Part shown: positions 8,083 through 16,102 of the stretch, in pieces
Layout of the letters: each line of letters begins with the position of its first letter
Numbering within the stretch: the first letter of the stretch is position 1
Assembly (NCBI RefSeq): GCF_018966525.1
Contig: NZ_CP076607.1
Span: 4,154,001-4,218,000, forward strand
From: Paenibacillus sophorae
GTDB lineage: Bacteria > Bacillota > Bacilli > Paenibacillales > Paenibacillaceae
Direction: 5' to 3'
Length of the DNA stretch: 64,000 nt
Translations under genes and position numbers: made by a program
The notes under the pieces: model-generated
The model's input: the letters and a program-made list of their open reading frames with translations, nothing else
Databases searched by the model: none
Told to the model about the DNA's origin: nothing

Positions 8083-9056
8083 AACAGCCGGTTGACCTCC
8101 TTAAGCACAAGCGAAATCGCTTGTTCCAGCGGCATGTCAAGCCGGGCGCCGGCAGCACGGGTATGCCCTCCGCCGCCAAAAACTTGAGCCAGCGCAGCTA
8201 CATCCACTTTGCCGGCTGAACGGAGGCTGACCTTAACCGATTGGTCATTAATGACCTTGAACAGCATGCCGACCTCAACACCCTGGATATTGCGGGGATA
8301 ATTGACGATCCCCTCCAAATCCTCGTTGGCCGCGCCGCAGTCAATCATATCCTGTGGCGTAACATATACCCAAGCAATGTCGCCCTTAGGTGATAATTGC
8401 AGCGTATTCAGCGCCTTGCTAAGAACTTTCACTTGAGGGAGTGTCATTTCCTCCAGCAGCGTTTCCGCAAGTTCCGGTCCATTTACTCCAAATGATAGCA
8501 GCTCAGAGGAAGCTTCCATTACTTTGGGAGAAGTATTGGAGTAACGGAAACCGCCCGTATCAGTTAAAAGGCCGGTGTAAATGGCTGTCGCAATATCGGC
8601 ATCCCATGTTATGTTAAATTCTTTCAGCAGATCAAATAAAATCTCGGCCGTAGCCGCAGCGTCCGGCTTAATGAGTTGAATCGTACCGTACCCGTTATTG
8701 GTCGGATGATGATCGATGTTCACAATAGAAGCATTCGGTTCAAAATAGCGCTGTGTCTGCCCGACACGCTGAAAGTCGGCGCAGTCGACGCAAATGACAT
8801 TGCTGAACATGCGTTCCGGAGGATTTACCGACATATCGGCAATTTGCTCTGCCCTCCACAGGTATTTCATCCGGGTCGGGATCGGCCCTTCGTTAAGCAT
8901 AGTGTATTTCTTGCCCAGACATGAGAGAAGCCAGCCCACCGCTAGGGTAGAGCTGACTGCATCTCCGTCCGGCTGAACATGCGACACTACAAGATAATCG
9001 TCGTGGTCCAGCAGAAACTGACGTGTCTGCCGGAGACTTTGTTCATAGCTCTGCAT
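8079..9056 (-). CDS. nrnA: DHH-family oligoribonuclease / pAp phosphatase NrnA
   Basis: NrnA degrades very short RNA oligonucleotides left by exonucleases and converts 3'-phosphoadenosine 5'-phosphate to AMP. The 325-residue protein shows the DHH phosphoesterase signatures QPDGDAVSS, VDCAD, NIDHHPTNNGYG and the DHHA1-domain motif GGGGHTRAAGA. Start is the ATG of MQSYEQSL with AAAGGAG upstream; the longer frame starts inside rbfA and has no family similarity. It begins 16 bases after rbfA and overlaps truB at its end. Confidence 0.95.
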   Translation of the reverse strand: MQSYEQSLRQTRQFLLDHDDYLVVSHVQPDGDAVSSTLAVGWLLSCLGKKYTMLNEGPIPTRMKYLWRAEQIADMSVNPPERMFSNVICVDCADFQRVGQTQRYFEPNASIVNIDHHPTNNGYGTIQLIKPDAAATAEILFDLLKEFNITWDADIATAIYTGLLTDTGGFRYSNTSPKVMEASSELLSFGVNGPELAETLLEEMTLPQVKVLSKALNTLQLSPKGDIAWVYVTPQDMIDCGAANEDLEGIVNYPRNIQGVEVGMLFKVINDQSVKVSLRSAGKVDVAALAQVFGGGGHTRAAGARLDMPLEQAISLVLKEVNRLL

Positions 9057-9072
9057 TCGCCGTCTCCTTTGG

Positions 9073-9432
9073 TTATTCCTGGCTCTCGTCCTGCTTGCCG
9101 ATTTCGCCAAGCAGCTTCTCGATCCGGCTGCCATAGGCGACGGATTCGTCGAACTTGAAGATCAGTTCCGGAGTATGCCGAAGGCGGATCGCCTTGCCAA
9201 GCTCGGAACGCAGAAAGCCGTTCGCCTTCTCAATCGCCTTGAGCGAGGCGTTCTTTTGCTCATCGTCTCCGAATACGCTGAGGTACACCTTGGCCTGGGA
9301 AAGGTCATTGGTAACATCGACACCAGTAACGGTGACAAATCCGACCCGGGGGTCTTTAAGCTCGCCTTGAATCAGACGGCTGAGTTCTTTCTTGATTTGT
9401 TCGCCGACGCGTCCGGCTCTGATTTTGGACAT
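9073..9432 (-). CDS. rbfA: 30S ribosome-binding factor RbfA
   Basis: RbfA binds pre-30S particles near the 5' end of 16S rRNA and is needed for late small-subunit maturation and cold growth. The 119-residue sequence shows the KH-like family features: RVGEQIKKELSRLI at the N-terminus, DPRVGFVTVTGVDVTNDLSQAKVYLS in the middle (given here in part), and LRHTPELIFKFDES near the end. ATG start with AGAGGTGAAT upstream. It sits 20 bases after infB. The ylxP gene found between infB and rbfA in B. subtilis is absent. Confidence 0.97.
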   Translation of the reverse strand: MSKIRAGRVGEQIKKELSRLIQGELKDPRVGFVTVTGVDVTNDLSQAKVYLSVFGDDEQKNASLKAIEKANGFLRSELGKAIRLRHTPELIFKFDESVAYGSRIEKLLGEIGKQDESQE

Positions 9433-9452
9433 GATTCATTCACCTCTTTAAG

Positions 9453-12080
9453 TTAGCGCTCCACGGATTCCATGATAAACGCTTCGATGATGTCGCCTTC
9501 TTGGAGATCGTTGTAGCGTTCCAAAGTAATGCCGCATTCATAACCCTGCGCTACTTCTTTGGCATCATCCTTAAAGCGTTTCAGAGAGTCGATCTTGCCT
9601 TCAAATACGACGATGCCGCCACGGATCAGGCGTGTCTCCGCATTGCGAGTGATTTTACCGTCGGTAACCATACAGCCGGCAACGGCGCCCACTTTGCTGA
9701 TTTTGAAGACGCTGCGCACTTCGGCATGACCGATAACACTCTCCTTGAATACCGGATCCAGCATACCCTTCATCGCCTGCTCGATTTCTTCAATTACATT
9801 GTAGATAATATTGTGCAGACGCACATCGACCTTCTCCTGCTCGGCGGCAGCCTTCGTCTGGGCATCCGGACGAACGTTAAAGCCGATGACAATAGCGTTG
9901 GAAGCAGCAGCCAGCGTAATATCGGATTCCGTAATTGCACCCGCTCCGCTGTGGATAATCTTAACGCGCACGCCTTCCACTTCGATCTTGGCCAGGGAAC
10001 CTTTAAGAGCTTCGACCGAACCTTGAACGTCCGCTTTGATAATGACGTTGAGGTCTTTGATCTCGCCGTCCTTGATATGCTTGAACAGGTCGTCCAGCGT
10101 AACACGGCTGTTCGTATTCAGCTCCGATTGACGCTGTGTAGTCGCCCGTATATCGGCAATGTGGCGCGCTTTCCGTTCGTCTTCGAACACCATGAACGGA
10201 TCGCCCGCCTGCGGAACTTCCGTCAGACCGGTAATTTCGATCGGTGTGGAAGGTCCAGCTTCCTTCAGACGGCGTCCCTTGTCGCTCACCATGACCCGTA
10301 CACGTCCGAAGCAGTTGCCCGCTACGAAGGCGTCGCCCACTTTCAGCGTTCCGTTCTGAACGAGAATGCGAGCTACCGGACCGCGGCTCTTATCCAATTC
10401 GGCTTCGATTACGGTACCGCGGGCCCGTTTATCCGGGTTCGCCTTGTATTCATTCACTTCGGCAACAAGCAGAATCATCTCAAGCAGATCCTCAAGACCG
10501 ATGCGCTGTTTGGCCGACACATTAACGAAAATGGTGTCGCCGCCCCACTCTTCGGGAACAAGCTCGTAGTTGGTAAGCTCCTGCTTTACTCTGTCCGGAT
10601 CCGCGCCCGGCTTGTCAATTTTGTTGACAGCCACGATGATCGGCAGTCCCGCCGCTTTGGCATGGTTGATTGCTTCCACGGTCTGCGGCATAACACCGTC
10701 GTCAGCCGCTACAACGATAATCGTAATATCGGTAACCTGTGCTCCGCGGGCACGCATCGCAGTGAACGCTTCGTGACCCGGGGTATCAAGGAACGTAATT
10801 TTCTTATGGTTGATTTCGACCTGGTAAGCGCCGATATGCTGCGTAATTCCGCCGGCTTCGCCGCCGGTCACATTCGTGGAACGAATGGCGTCGAGCAGAG
10901 TAGTTTTGCCGTGGTCGACGTGACCCATGATCGTCACGACCGGAGGACGTGCCTGCAGATCTTCGGGAGCGTCATTCTCTTCCACGGTTTCGAAACGGTC
11001 TTCCTCTACCGGTATCTTCACTTCGACTTCAACGCCGAATTCACCGGCAAGCAGTTGAATTGTCTCGATATCCAGTTCCTGGTTGATCGTAGCCATGACG
11101 CCCATCAGAATCAGCTTCTTGATGACTTCCGAAGCGTCCTTATGCAGCAGCTTAGCCGTTTCTCCGACTGTCATATTGCCGCGTACGATAATTTTCTTCG
11201 GCGTATTGTCGATTTTCTCCCGGCGCTCCATCGGCTGCTGGTTTCTACCGCCGCGCTGATTTTTGCCGCCGCGTCCGTTATTCCGGTAATTGCCGCCTCT
11301 ACCGTCATCAAACCGCTTCTGGTTGCTTCCTGGCCGGTTTTTGGAATTCCGGTCTCCGCCGCGGGAGAAATCGCCGCCTTGGCCTTGCGGACGGCTTTCG
11401 CCTGGACGAGATGCTCCGCCTTGGCCCTGCGGACGGGGAGCGCCGCCGAATCCGCCTTGACGCTGGCCTCCGCCGCCTTGGCCTTGCGGGCGGGCATCGC
11501 CTGGACGAGATGCCCCACCTTGACCCTGCGGACGGGGAGCGCCGCCTTGGCCTTGCGGACGGGGAGCGCCGCCTTGGCCTTGCGGACGGGGAGCGCCGCC
11601 TTGACCTTGCGGACGGGACTCGCCTGGACGAGACGCTCCACCTTGGCCCTGCGGACGTCCTCCTTGACGAGATGCGCCGCCTTGGCCTTGCGGACGCTGT
11701 CCGGAGCCGGTCTGATTTCTGCGGGAATCCTGCCCGCTTTGGGGTCTTGACGACATTGTCGATGAGTTATTGTTTGGCTTGTTCATACCTACCTGCTTTT
11801 CTATTTGATTTTTGTTTACACTTTTCGCTTCAACTGTAGCCGTTGCTGTAGGAGCGGGGCGGCTTGCAATTGCGTTCTCCCGTTTGGCCGCGGCATTCGA
11901 CTTAATATCCTTAAAGAACTGTTCCACCTTCGACACCGCGTCATTTTCCATAACGCTCATATGGTTATTCACCGGAACATTCAGACGTTTCAAAATCGTG
12001 ATAATCTCTTTACTGCTCATATTAAGTGATTTGGCGTATTCGTAAACCCGCAGTTTGTCTTTGCTGTCTTGTTTAGTCAA
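9453..12080 (-). CDS. infB: Translation initiation factor IF-2
   Basis: IF-2 is the GTPase that brings initiator fMet-tRNA to the 30S subunit and promotes subunit joining. The roughly 875-residue protein has an N-terminal IF2N domain (LRVYEYAKSLNMSSKEI), a long Gly/Arg/Gln-rich linker (about residues 100-290) with nine RPQGQGG repeats, a second IF2N domain, then the G domain (GHVDHGKTT, DTPGHEAFTAMR, NKIDKPGAD) and the tRNA-binding C-terminal domains. TTG start is preferred: GGAGG lies seven bases before it and MTKQDSKDKLRVYEYA matches the family start. An ATG 18 bases upstream (12098) is the alternative. It overlaps ylxQ by eight bases. Confidence 0.97.
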   Translation of the reverse strand: MTKQDSKDKLRVYEYAKSLNMSSKEIITILKRLNVPVNNHMSVMENDAVSKVEQFFKDIKSNAAAKRENAIASRPAPTATATVEAKSVNKNQIEKQVGMNKPNNNSSTMSSRPQSGQDSRRNQTGSGQRPQGQGGASRQGGRPQGQGGASRPGESRPQGQGGAPRPQGQGGAPRPQGQGGAPRPQGQGGASRPGDARPQGQGGGGQRQGGFGGAPRPQGQGGASRPGESRPQGQGGDFSRGGDRNSKNRPGSNQKRFDDGRGGNYRNNGRGGKNQRGGRNQQPMERREKIDNTPKKIIVRGNMTVGETAKLLHKDASEVIKKLILMGVMATINQELDIETIQLLAGEFGVEVEVKIPVEEDRFETVEENDAPEDLQARPPVVTIMGHVDHGKTTLLDAIRSTNVTGGEAGGITQHIGAYQVEINHKKITFLDTPGHEAFTAMRARGAQVTDITIIVVAADDGVMPQTVEAINHAKAAGLPIIVAVNKIDKPGADPDRVKQELTNYELVPEEWGGDTIFVNVSAKQRIGLEDLLEMILLVAEVNEYKANPDKRARGTVIEAELDKSRGPVARILVQNGTLKVGDAFVAGNCFGRVRVMVSDKGRRLKEAGPSTPIEITGLTEVPQAGDPFMVFEDERKARHIADIRATTQRQSELNTNSRVTLDDLFKHIKDGEIKDLNVIIKADVQGSVEALKGSLAKIEVEGVRVKIIHSGAGAITESDITLAAASNAIVIGFNVRPDAQTKAAAEQEKVDVRLHNIIYNVIEEIEQAMKGMLDPVFKESVIGHAEVRSVFKISKVGAVAGCMVTDGKITRNAETRLIRGGIVVFEGKIDSLKRFKDDAKEVAQGYECGITLERYNDLQEGDIIEAFIMESVER
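11370..11696 (-). repeat. Nine-copy 21-27 bp in-frame repeat inside infB
   Basis: The DNA coding for the IF-2 linker repeats a unit reading, on the plus strand, CCGCCTTGGCCTTGCGGACG with few changes. It encodes RPQGQGG nine times, with AP, ASRPGES, ASRPGDA or GGQRQGGF between copies. Four consecutive copies are spaced exactly 27 bases. The near identity suggests recent slippage expansion, and copy number probably varies between strains. Confidence 0.9.
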
Positions 12081-12396
12081 TGATTCCACCTCCGACATTA
12101 TCTCCGAGCTGCTTGGAGATCATTTCCGCGAATCCTTTGTCCGTGACAGCCAGCACGACGCGACTATCCTTACCAATAGAAGCGCCCAGGCTGTCACGGC
12201 TCCATCCGATCACCAGCGGAATATTGTAAGTTCCGCATTTGTCGCGGAATTTCTTCTGCGTATTGTCCGAAGCGTCCCCCGCCAAGAGAACCAGCTTCGC
12301 TTGCGCTGAACGGACCGCTTTCAGCACAATCTCTTCGCCGGTGACAATTTTTCCCGCGCGCATGGCGAGCCCTAAATTAGAGAGCGCCTTACTCAT
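12073..12396 (-). CDS. ylxQ: L7Ae-family RNA-binding protein YlxQ
   Basis: This 107-residue member of the L7Ae/L30e family is expected to bind kink-turn RNA. The fold signature is visible in LGLAMRAGKIVTGEE, KLVLLAGDASDNTQKKF and GASIGKDSRVVLAVTD. The start is the ATG of MSKALSNLG, nine bases after AAGGAAG, overlapping the end of ylxR by eight bases. The longer frame lies wholly within ylxR. It sits in the conserved nusA-ylxR-ylxQ-infB block. Its exact cellular role is not settled. Confidence 0.92.
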   Translation of the reverse strand: MSKALSNLGLAMRAGKIVTGEEIVLKAVRSAQAKLVLLAGDASDNTQKKFRDKCGTYNIPLVIGWSRDSLGASIGKDSRVVLAVTDKGFAEMISKQLGDNVGGGIID

Positions 12397-12697
12397 CTTC
12401 CGCGGCTTCCTTTGCCGCAAGGAACTGCTCCTCCACGGATACGAAATCCCTGGCGAGCTGTTCGTATATTTCCGGGCTGACCGGTACCTTTAGCGCGCGG
12501 TCCAGCGCCTTGGTCTTCTGAGCCAGCTTGAAGCATTCCAGCTTGCCGCAAATATACGCTCCCCGGCCCGACTTCTTCCCGGTTAGATCGATCATGACTT
12601 CGCCACTCGGCGTTCTCACGATACGGATGAGTTCTTTCTTTGGCATCATTTCCTGACTAGCGACGCATTTGCGCAGCGGCACTTTTTTCTGTTTCAT
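12389..12697 (-). CDS. ylxR: YlxR-family RNA-binding protein (RnpM type)
   Basis: This small basic protein of 102 residues belongs to the YlxR/DUF448 family, found next to nusA in many bacteria. Family signatures are PLRKCVASQEMMPKKELIR, GKKSGRGAYIC and a C-terminal helical tail. The B. subtilis protein has been linked to RNase P (name RnpM); applying that here is inference from family membership. ATG start; the upstream GGGTGG is a weak ribosome binding site, so translation may depend on coupling with nusA, which ends 23 bases away. Confidence 0.9.
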   Translation of the reverse strand: MKQKKVPLRKCVASQEMMPKKELIRIVRTPSGEVMIDLTGKKSGRGAYICGKLECFKLAQKTKALDRALKVPVSPEIYEQLARDFVSVEEQFLAAKEAAEDE

Positions 12698-12720
12698 CTC
12701 TAGCCACCCGCCCCTCGTTA

Positions 12721-13818
12721 TTAATCTATGGAGACGGAATCCTGATGCATTTCGTCACTGGACGTTTTAGGTCTGCCGAATTCCTGCTCCGCCTGGCTTT
12801 CGCTCTTGATATCGATTTTCCATCCCGTCAGCTTGGCCGCCAAACGGGCATTCTGCCCTTTGATACCGATGGCCAAAGACAGTTGATAGTCCGGTACGAT
12901 AACGCGCGCCATTTTTTCCGCCTCAAACACTTGAACCTCAATCACCTTGGAAGGACTTAGCGCATTGGCTACATATTCTTCCACGGATTCGGAATAGCGC
13001 ACGATATCGATTTTCTCGCCGCGCAGCTCGGTGACGATCGTCTGCACACGCATTCCTCTCGGGCCTACGCAGGAGCCAACGGGATCGACTTCCGGATTGC
13101 GCGAATATACCGCGATTTTGGAACGGAAGCCCGCTTCACGGGCTACGGAGCGAATCTCCACGACGCCGTCGAAGATTTCGGGAACTTCAAGCTCGAACAG
13201 GCGCTTTAACAGGCCGGGATGACTCCGGGAGAGCAAAATTTGCGGTCCCTTGGTCGTATTCTCGACTTTGGTAATATAAGCCTTGATACGTTCGCCATGC
13301 TTGAATTTCTCGCCGGGCATCAATTCGTTCAGCGGCAGCACCGCTTCGATTTTGCCAAGGTCGATGTATACGTTGCGCAGATCTTGGCGCTGCACGATTC
13401 CGGTGACGATATCCTCTTCCTTGTCGATAAAAGCGTTGTAAATCAGTCCCCGCTCCGCTTCGCGGATGCGCTGAGTAACGACCTGCTTAGCCGTCTGGGC
13501 GGCGATACGGCCGAAATCCCGAGGCGTAACCTCCTGCTCGGCGACATCCTCAAGCTGAAAATGCGGATTGAGTTCCCGGGCCGCAGGCAGCGAAATTTCG
13601 GTGCGCGGATCAAGCACTTCTTCCACGATCAGCTTCCGGGCATATACTTTAATTACGCCCGTGTTACGGTTCATATCGACCCGAACATTCTGCGCGGCGT
13701 TAAAATTTCGTTTATAGCTGGAGATCAGCGCAGCCTCGATGGCTTCGAACAGCACATCCTTGCTGATGCCTTTCTCTCTCTCCAGTTCATTCATAGCTTC
13801 AATAAAATCCATACTCAT
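12721..13818 (-). CDS. nusA: Transcription termination/antitermination factor NusA
   Basis: NusA binds RNA polymerase and nascent RNA and stimulates pausing and intrinsic termination. The 365-residue protein has the N-terminal polymerase-binding domain (1-125), an S1 domain (EEDIVTGIVQRQDLRNVYID), and two KH domains (from about 200; PVGSCVGPRGMRVQTIV and IGIKGQNARLAAKLTGW). It lacks the C-terminal acidic repeats of enterobacterial NusA, as usual in Firmicutes. ATG start with AAAGGGGGA upstream. It is co-transcribed with rimP from the promoter at 14411-14439, whose leader carries a hairpin suited to NusA autoregulation. Confidence 0.98.
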   Translation of the reverse strand: MSMDFIEAMNELEREKGISKDVLFEAIEAALISSYKRNFNAAQNVRVDMNRNTGVIKVYARKLIVEEVLDPRTEISLPAARELNPHFQLEDVAEQEVTPRDFGRIAAQTAKQVVTQRIREAERGLIYNAFIDKEEDIVTGIVQRQDLRNVYIDLGKIEAVLPLNELMPGEKFKHGERIKAYITKVENTTKGPQILLSRSHPGLLKRLFELEVPEIFDGVVEIRSVAREAGFRSKIAVYSRNPEVDPVGSCVGPRGMRVQTIVTELRGEKIDIVRYSESVEEYVANALSPSKVIEVQVFEAEKMARVIVPDYQLSLAIGIKGQNARLAAKLTGWKIDIKSESQAEQEFGRPKTSSDEMHQDSVSID

Positions 13819-13844
13819 GAAAAATCCGGTCCCCCTTTCAAAAG

Positions 13845-14306
13845 CTAAAAAATAATGGCCAGTCTCGCGCTGGCAACCTTGGCATACGGAACAACATGCT
13901 GTTTTTTGCCCGCAGAGATGAGCATTTCCCCGCTCTCGAACGAGAGCAGCCGGCCTTCGAATTCCTTCAGTCCGTCGATGGGCTCGTAGGTCGTCACAAA
14001 TACGTCCTTGCCGACCGCCTTTGCCACATCATCGGCTTTTTTAAGCGGCCGTTCCGCCCCTGGAGAAGACACCTCCAGGAAATAGGCGCCGGAAATAGGA
14101 TCGTTCTCGTCCAGCTTGGCGCTTAAGAATTCACTGATGCTTCCGCAATCATCGATGTCGATTCCGCCTTCCTTGTCCACGAATACGCGCAGAAAGAAAT
14201 TGGAGCCTTCTTTTACATATTCTACGTCCACCAGTTCGAATCCATTGTCGTCAAGGTAAGGTTTCAGCATTTCTTCAACCGTACCTTTAATTTTGGGTGT
14301 GCTCAA
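13845..14306 (-). CDS. rimP: Ribosome maturation factor RimP
   Basis: RimP is needed for 30S subunit maturation. The 153-residue sequence has the family's N-terminal alpha/beta domain (GFELVDVEYVKEGSNFFLRV, then VDKEGGIDIDDC), the SPGAERPLK motif after ISGAYFLEVS, and a C-terminal SH3-like barrel. The start is TTG, with GGAGG about 12 bases upstream. It heads the rimP-nusA-ylxR-ylxQ-infB operon and is the first gene after the sigma-A promoter and leader hairpin. In B. subtilis its upstream neighbour is polC; here a sugar-utilisation cluster intervenes. Confidence 0.95.
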   Translation of the reverse strand: MSTPKIKGTVEEMLKPYLDDNGFELVDVEYVKEGSNFFLRVFVDKEGGIDIDDCGSISEFLSAKLDENDPISGAYFLEVSSPGAERPLKKADDVAKAVGKDVFVTTYEPIDGLKEFEGRLLSFESGEMLISAGKKQHVVPYAKVASARLAIIF

Positions 14307-14345
14307 ATGAAACTAACCTCCACGAACTTGTCTTTTGCTGTATAC

Positions 14346-14376
14346 CAAAGATAAAGAGTGGGTTTCCCCACTCTTT
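14346..14376 (-). terminator. Leader hairpin of the rimP-nusA operon (candidate NusA-dependent attenuator)
   Basis: A perfect 10-bp stem AAAGAGTGGG/CCCACTCTTT with a 4-base loop (14353-14376) is followed on the minus strand by ATCTTTGG, a short and interrupted U tract. It lies about 28 bases downstream of the -10 box, so it is inside the rimP 5' untranslated region. It resembles a weak terminator of the sort that needs NusA. It could also stop read-through from the response-regulator gene. Confidence 0.6.
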
Positions 14377-14410
14377 ACACAACGGACTTATCTCATTATT
14401 ACCAAAAAAA

Positions 14411-14439
14411 ATTATACCATAGCATGGCAATACTGACAA
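14411..14439 (-). promoter_or_regulatory. Sigma-A promoter of the rimP-nusA-infB operon
   Basis: Minus strand TTGTCA, a 17-base spacer and a perfect TATAAT, followed by a T-rich start region. It is about 105 bases upstream of rimP and makes the essential operon independent of the preceding sugar cluster. Confidence 0.88.
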
Positions 14440-14479
14440 GTGCCGGCCCTTGACTGCCATGAACCTCTCAGGAAGGGGA

Positions 14480-16087
14480 CTATGGAAAAGCGTTCCTTTT
14501 ACGGTATTCATCAGGCGTAAGACCGTATTTTGCTTTAAACACCCGGTAAAAATATTTTTCATCCTTAAATCCAACTTTTCCAGCAATTTCATATACCTTC
14601 ATGTCGCCGGCTCCCAGCAGTTGAACCGCCTTTTCCAACCGGAAATCCGACAAATATTTCGTAAAGGAGACTCCAAGATAGCTTTTGAAAATCATACTTA
14701 AGTAATTGGGGCTGAAGAACAGCAGGTTGGCCGCATGCTCAAGTGAGATGTCTTCGGTAAAATGCTCTTCAATATAATTGACGCACTTTTCAATTACCTC
14801 GGCATGTTTTTTTCCACGGTTGGTTTGCATAATCATCATGAATTCTCTTAGGATTTCCAGAAACTGCTCTTGGCAATCCTTAAAGCTCATGCAGGCCGTC
14901 AGGCTGCTCTCGGCTTTCTGCAAAGCGCATCGGTAAGCCTCTTCACTGAAGAATCCCTTCACTGCCGGAGCGATATGCAACACAAGCTGAACAATGGATT
15001 TAAGCCATTGCTCCCGGTGAGGGAGTCCGTTCTCCAAGAACTGGTGGAACAAGTCATCTGTATGCTTGAGCAATAAATCGGCCTTGTCCGTTCTGATGTA
15101 TTCTTTGAACAACTCCTCATCTTTATGGAAGTCGTAATGCAAGGGAGCAATCCTGCCGGAAATATCGGTATACATGACGACCCGGTCACCGCCCAAAAAG
15201 TAACGGAAATCGGCAGCTTCCACAGCTTCTTTATAGGAATCCACAGCCTCACGGAAAAGATCGGTGCGCACATTGCCTACGCCTATGGCAAATGACAACT
15301 GATATATGGCGGAAAGCCGCTGACCGTATTCTTCCAGAGCCGTGAGCACAGACGGGGTTATTACCTCGGCAGGATGCTTTGCGGTGATAACCGAGATCAT
15401 AGCCAGTTTATGGTACGAAGAAAAAAAGGATACGACCCGGTCCGAAGAGCGCAGCAGACTGGCCAGCATGCCGGGCATTGCCCCACGGATATCATCCAGA
15501 CCTTCAGGGTACAGCTCACCGGGAGTATTGTCCTCAATGCGCGTTACAATGACCGCCCCGCAGGGCTCCAGTGAATACTGCTGCTCAAGCTCCTGGAATT
15601 TCGCTGCGGAAACCCCGTTCTGTATCCATTCCCCCAGCAAATGTCCGTAATACGCACTCATGCTGATATGGAACTGTTCTCTGCTGATCTCTTCTCCCGG
15701 CGATTTTCTTTTTTCTTTTTCAATACTTTCCCTAACCTTGTCAAGCAGTACGCCGATGCTCTCTTCCTTCACCGGCTTGAGCACGTAGTCGAAAGCGCCT
15801 AACCGAATGGCCCGCTGGGCATATTCAAAATAACGGTAGCTGCTTAAGATAATGACTTTGGTAGCGGGGGAAAGTTTATTCATATGCTCAATAAAATCGA
15901 AGCCATCCATGATTGGCATTTTTATATCCGTAATCACGACATCAAAGGAAGCGGATTGAACAATATCGAGCGCGGTCTTTCCGTTTCCGGCCTCGACAAC
16001 CTCGCAATCAGGCAGGAATTCCCGGATCATTTTACCGAGCACTCTTCTCTGAATCGCTTCATCATCGACAACCATAATTCTGTTCAT
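14480..16087 (-). CDS. YesN-type response regulator, AraC-family DNA-binding
   Basis: This 535-residue two-component regulator has an N-terminal receiver domain (VVDDE acidic pair at residues 8-9, phosphoacceptor Asp54 in ITDIKMP, and a KP motif near 104). A middle region of about 270 residues with no clear motif follows, then a C-terminal AraC-type double helix-turn-helix (ISLEHAANLLFFSPNYLSMIF and KVYEIAGKVGFKDEKYF, shown in part). The ATG start follows AGGTG by nine bases. It is the last gene of the transporter-GH32 cluster, 15 bases after the glycosidase, and is the likely partner of the YesM-type kinase at the other end. It probably activates the binding-protein promoter in response to an oligosaccharide. 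Confidence 0.92.
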   Translation of the reverse strand: MNRIMVVDDEAIQRRVLGKMIREFLPDCEVVEAGNGKTALDIVQSASFDVVITDIKMPIMDGFDFIEHMNKLSPATKVIILSSYRYFEYAQRAIRLGAFDYVLKPVKEESIGVLLDKVRESIEKEKRKSPGEEISREQFHISMSAYYGHLLGEWIQNGVSAAKFQELEQQYSLEPCGAVIVTRIEDNTPGELYPEGLDDIRGAMPGMLASLLRSSDRVVSFFSSYHKLAMISVITAKHPAEVITPSVLTALEEYGQRLSAIYQLSFAIGVGNVRTDLFREAVDSYKEAVEAADFRYFLGGDRVVMYTDISGRIAPLHYDFHKDEELFKEYIRTDKADLLLKHTDDLFHQFLENGLPHREQWLKSIVQLVLHIAPAVKGFFSEEAYRCALQKAESSLTACMSFKDCQEQFLEILREFMMIMQTNRGKKHAEVIEKCVNYIEEHFTEDISLEHAANLLFFSPNYLSMIFKSYLGVSFTKYLSDFRLEKAVQLLGAGDMKVYEIAGKVGFKDEKYFYRVFKAKYGLTPDEYRKRNAFP

Positions 16088-16102
16088 AGCAGCGCTCACC
16101 TA

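Noticed and set aside
11370..11696. CRISPR-like array of 20-bp repeats
   Set aside because: Repeats are in frame within infB, spacers are only 0-25 bases and themselves repetitive, and no cas gene is near.
9501..11750. 749-codon plus-strand open frame opposite infB
   Set aside because: It is the antisense of infB, with no ribosome binding site and a His/Arg/Phe-rich, motif-free product. The GC-biased codon use of infB, including its repeats, keeps that frame open.
14287..14592. Minus-strand frame across the rimP promoter region
   Set aside because: It spans a terminator-like hairpin and a sigma-A promoter, overlaps the ends of two genes, and has no ribosome binding site or family similarity.
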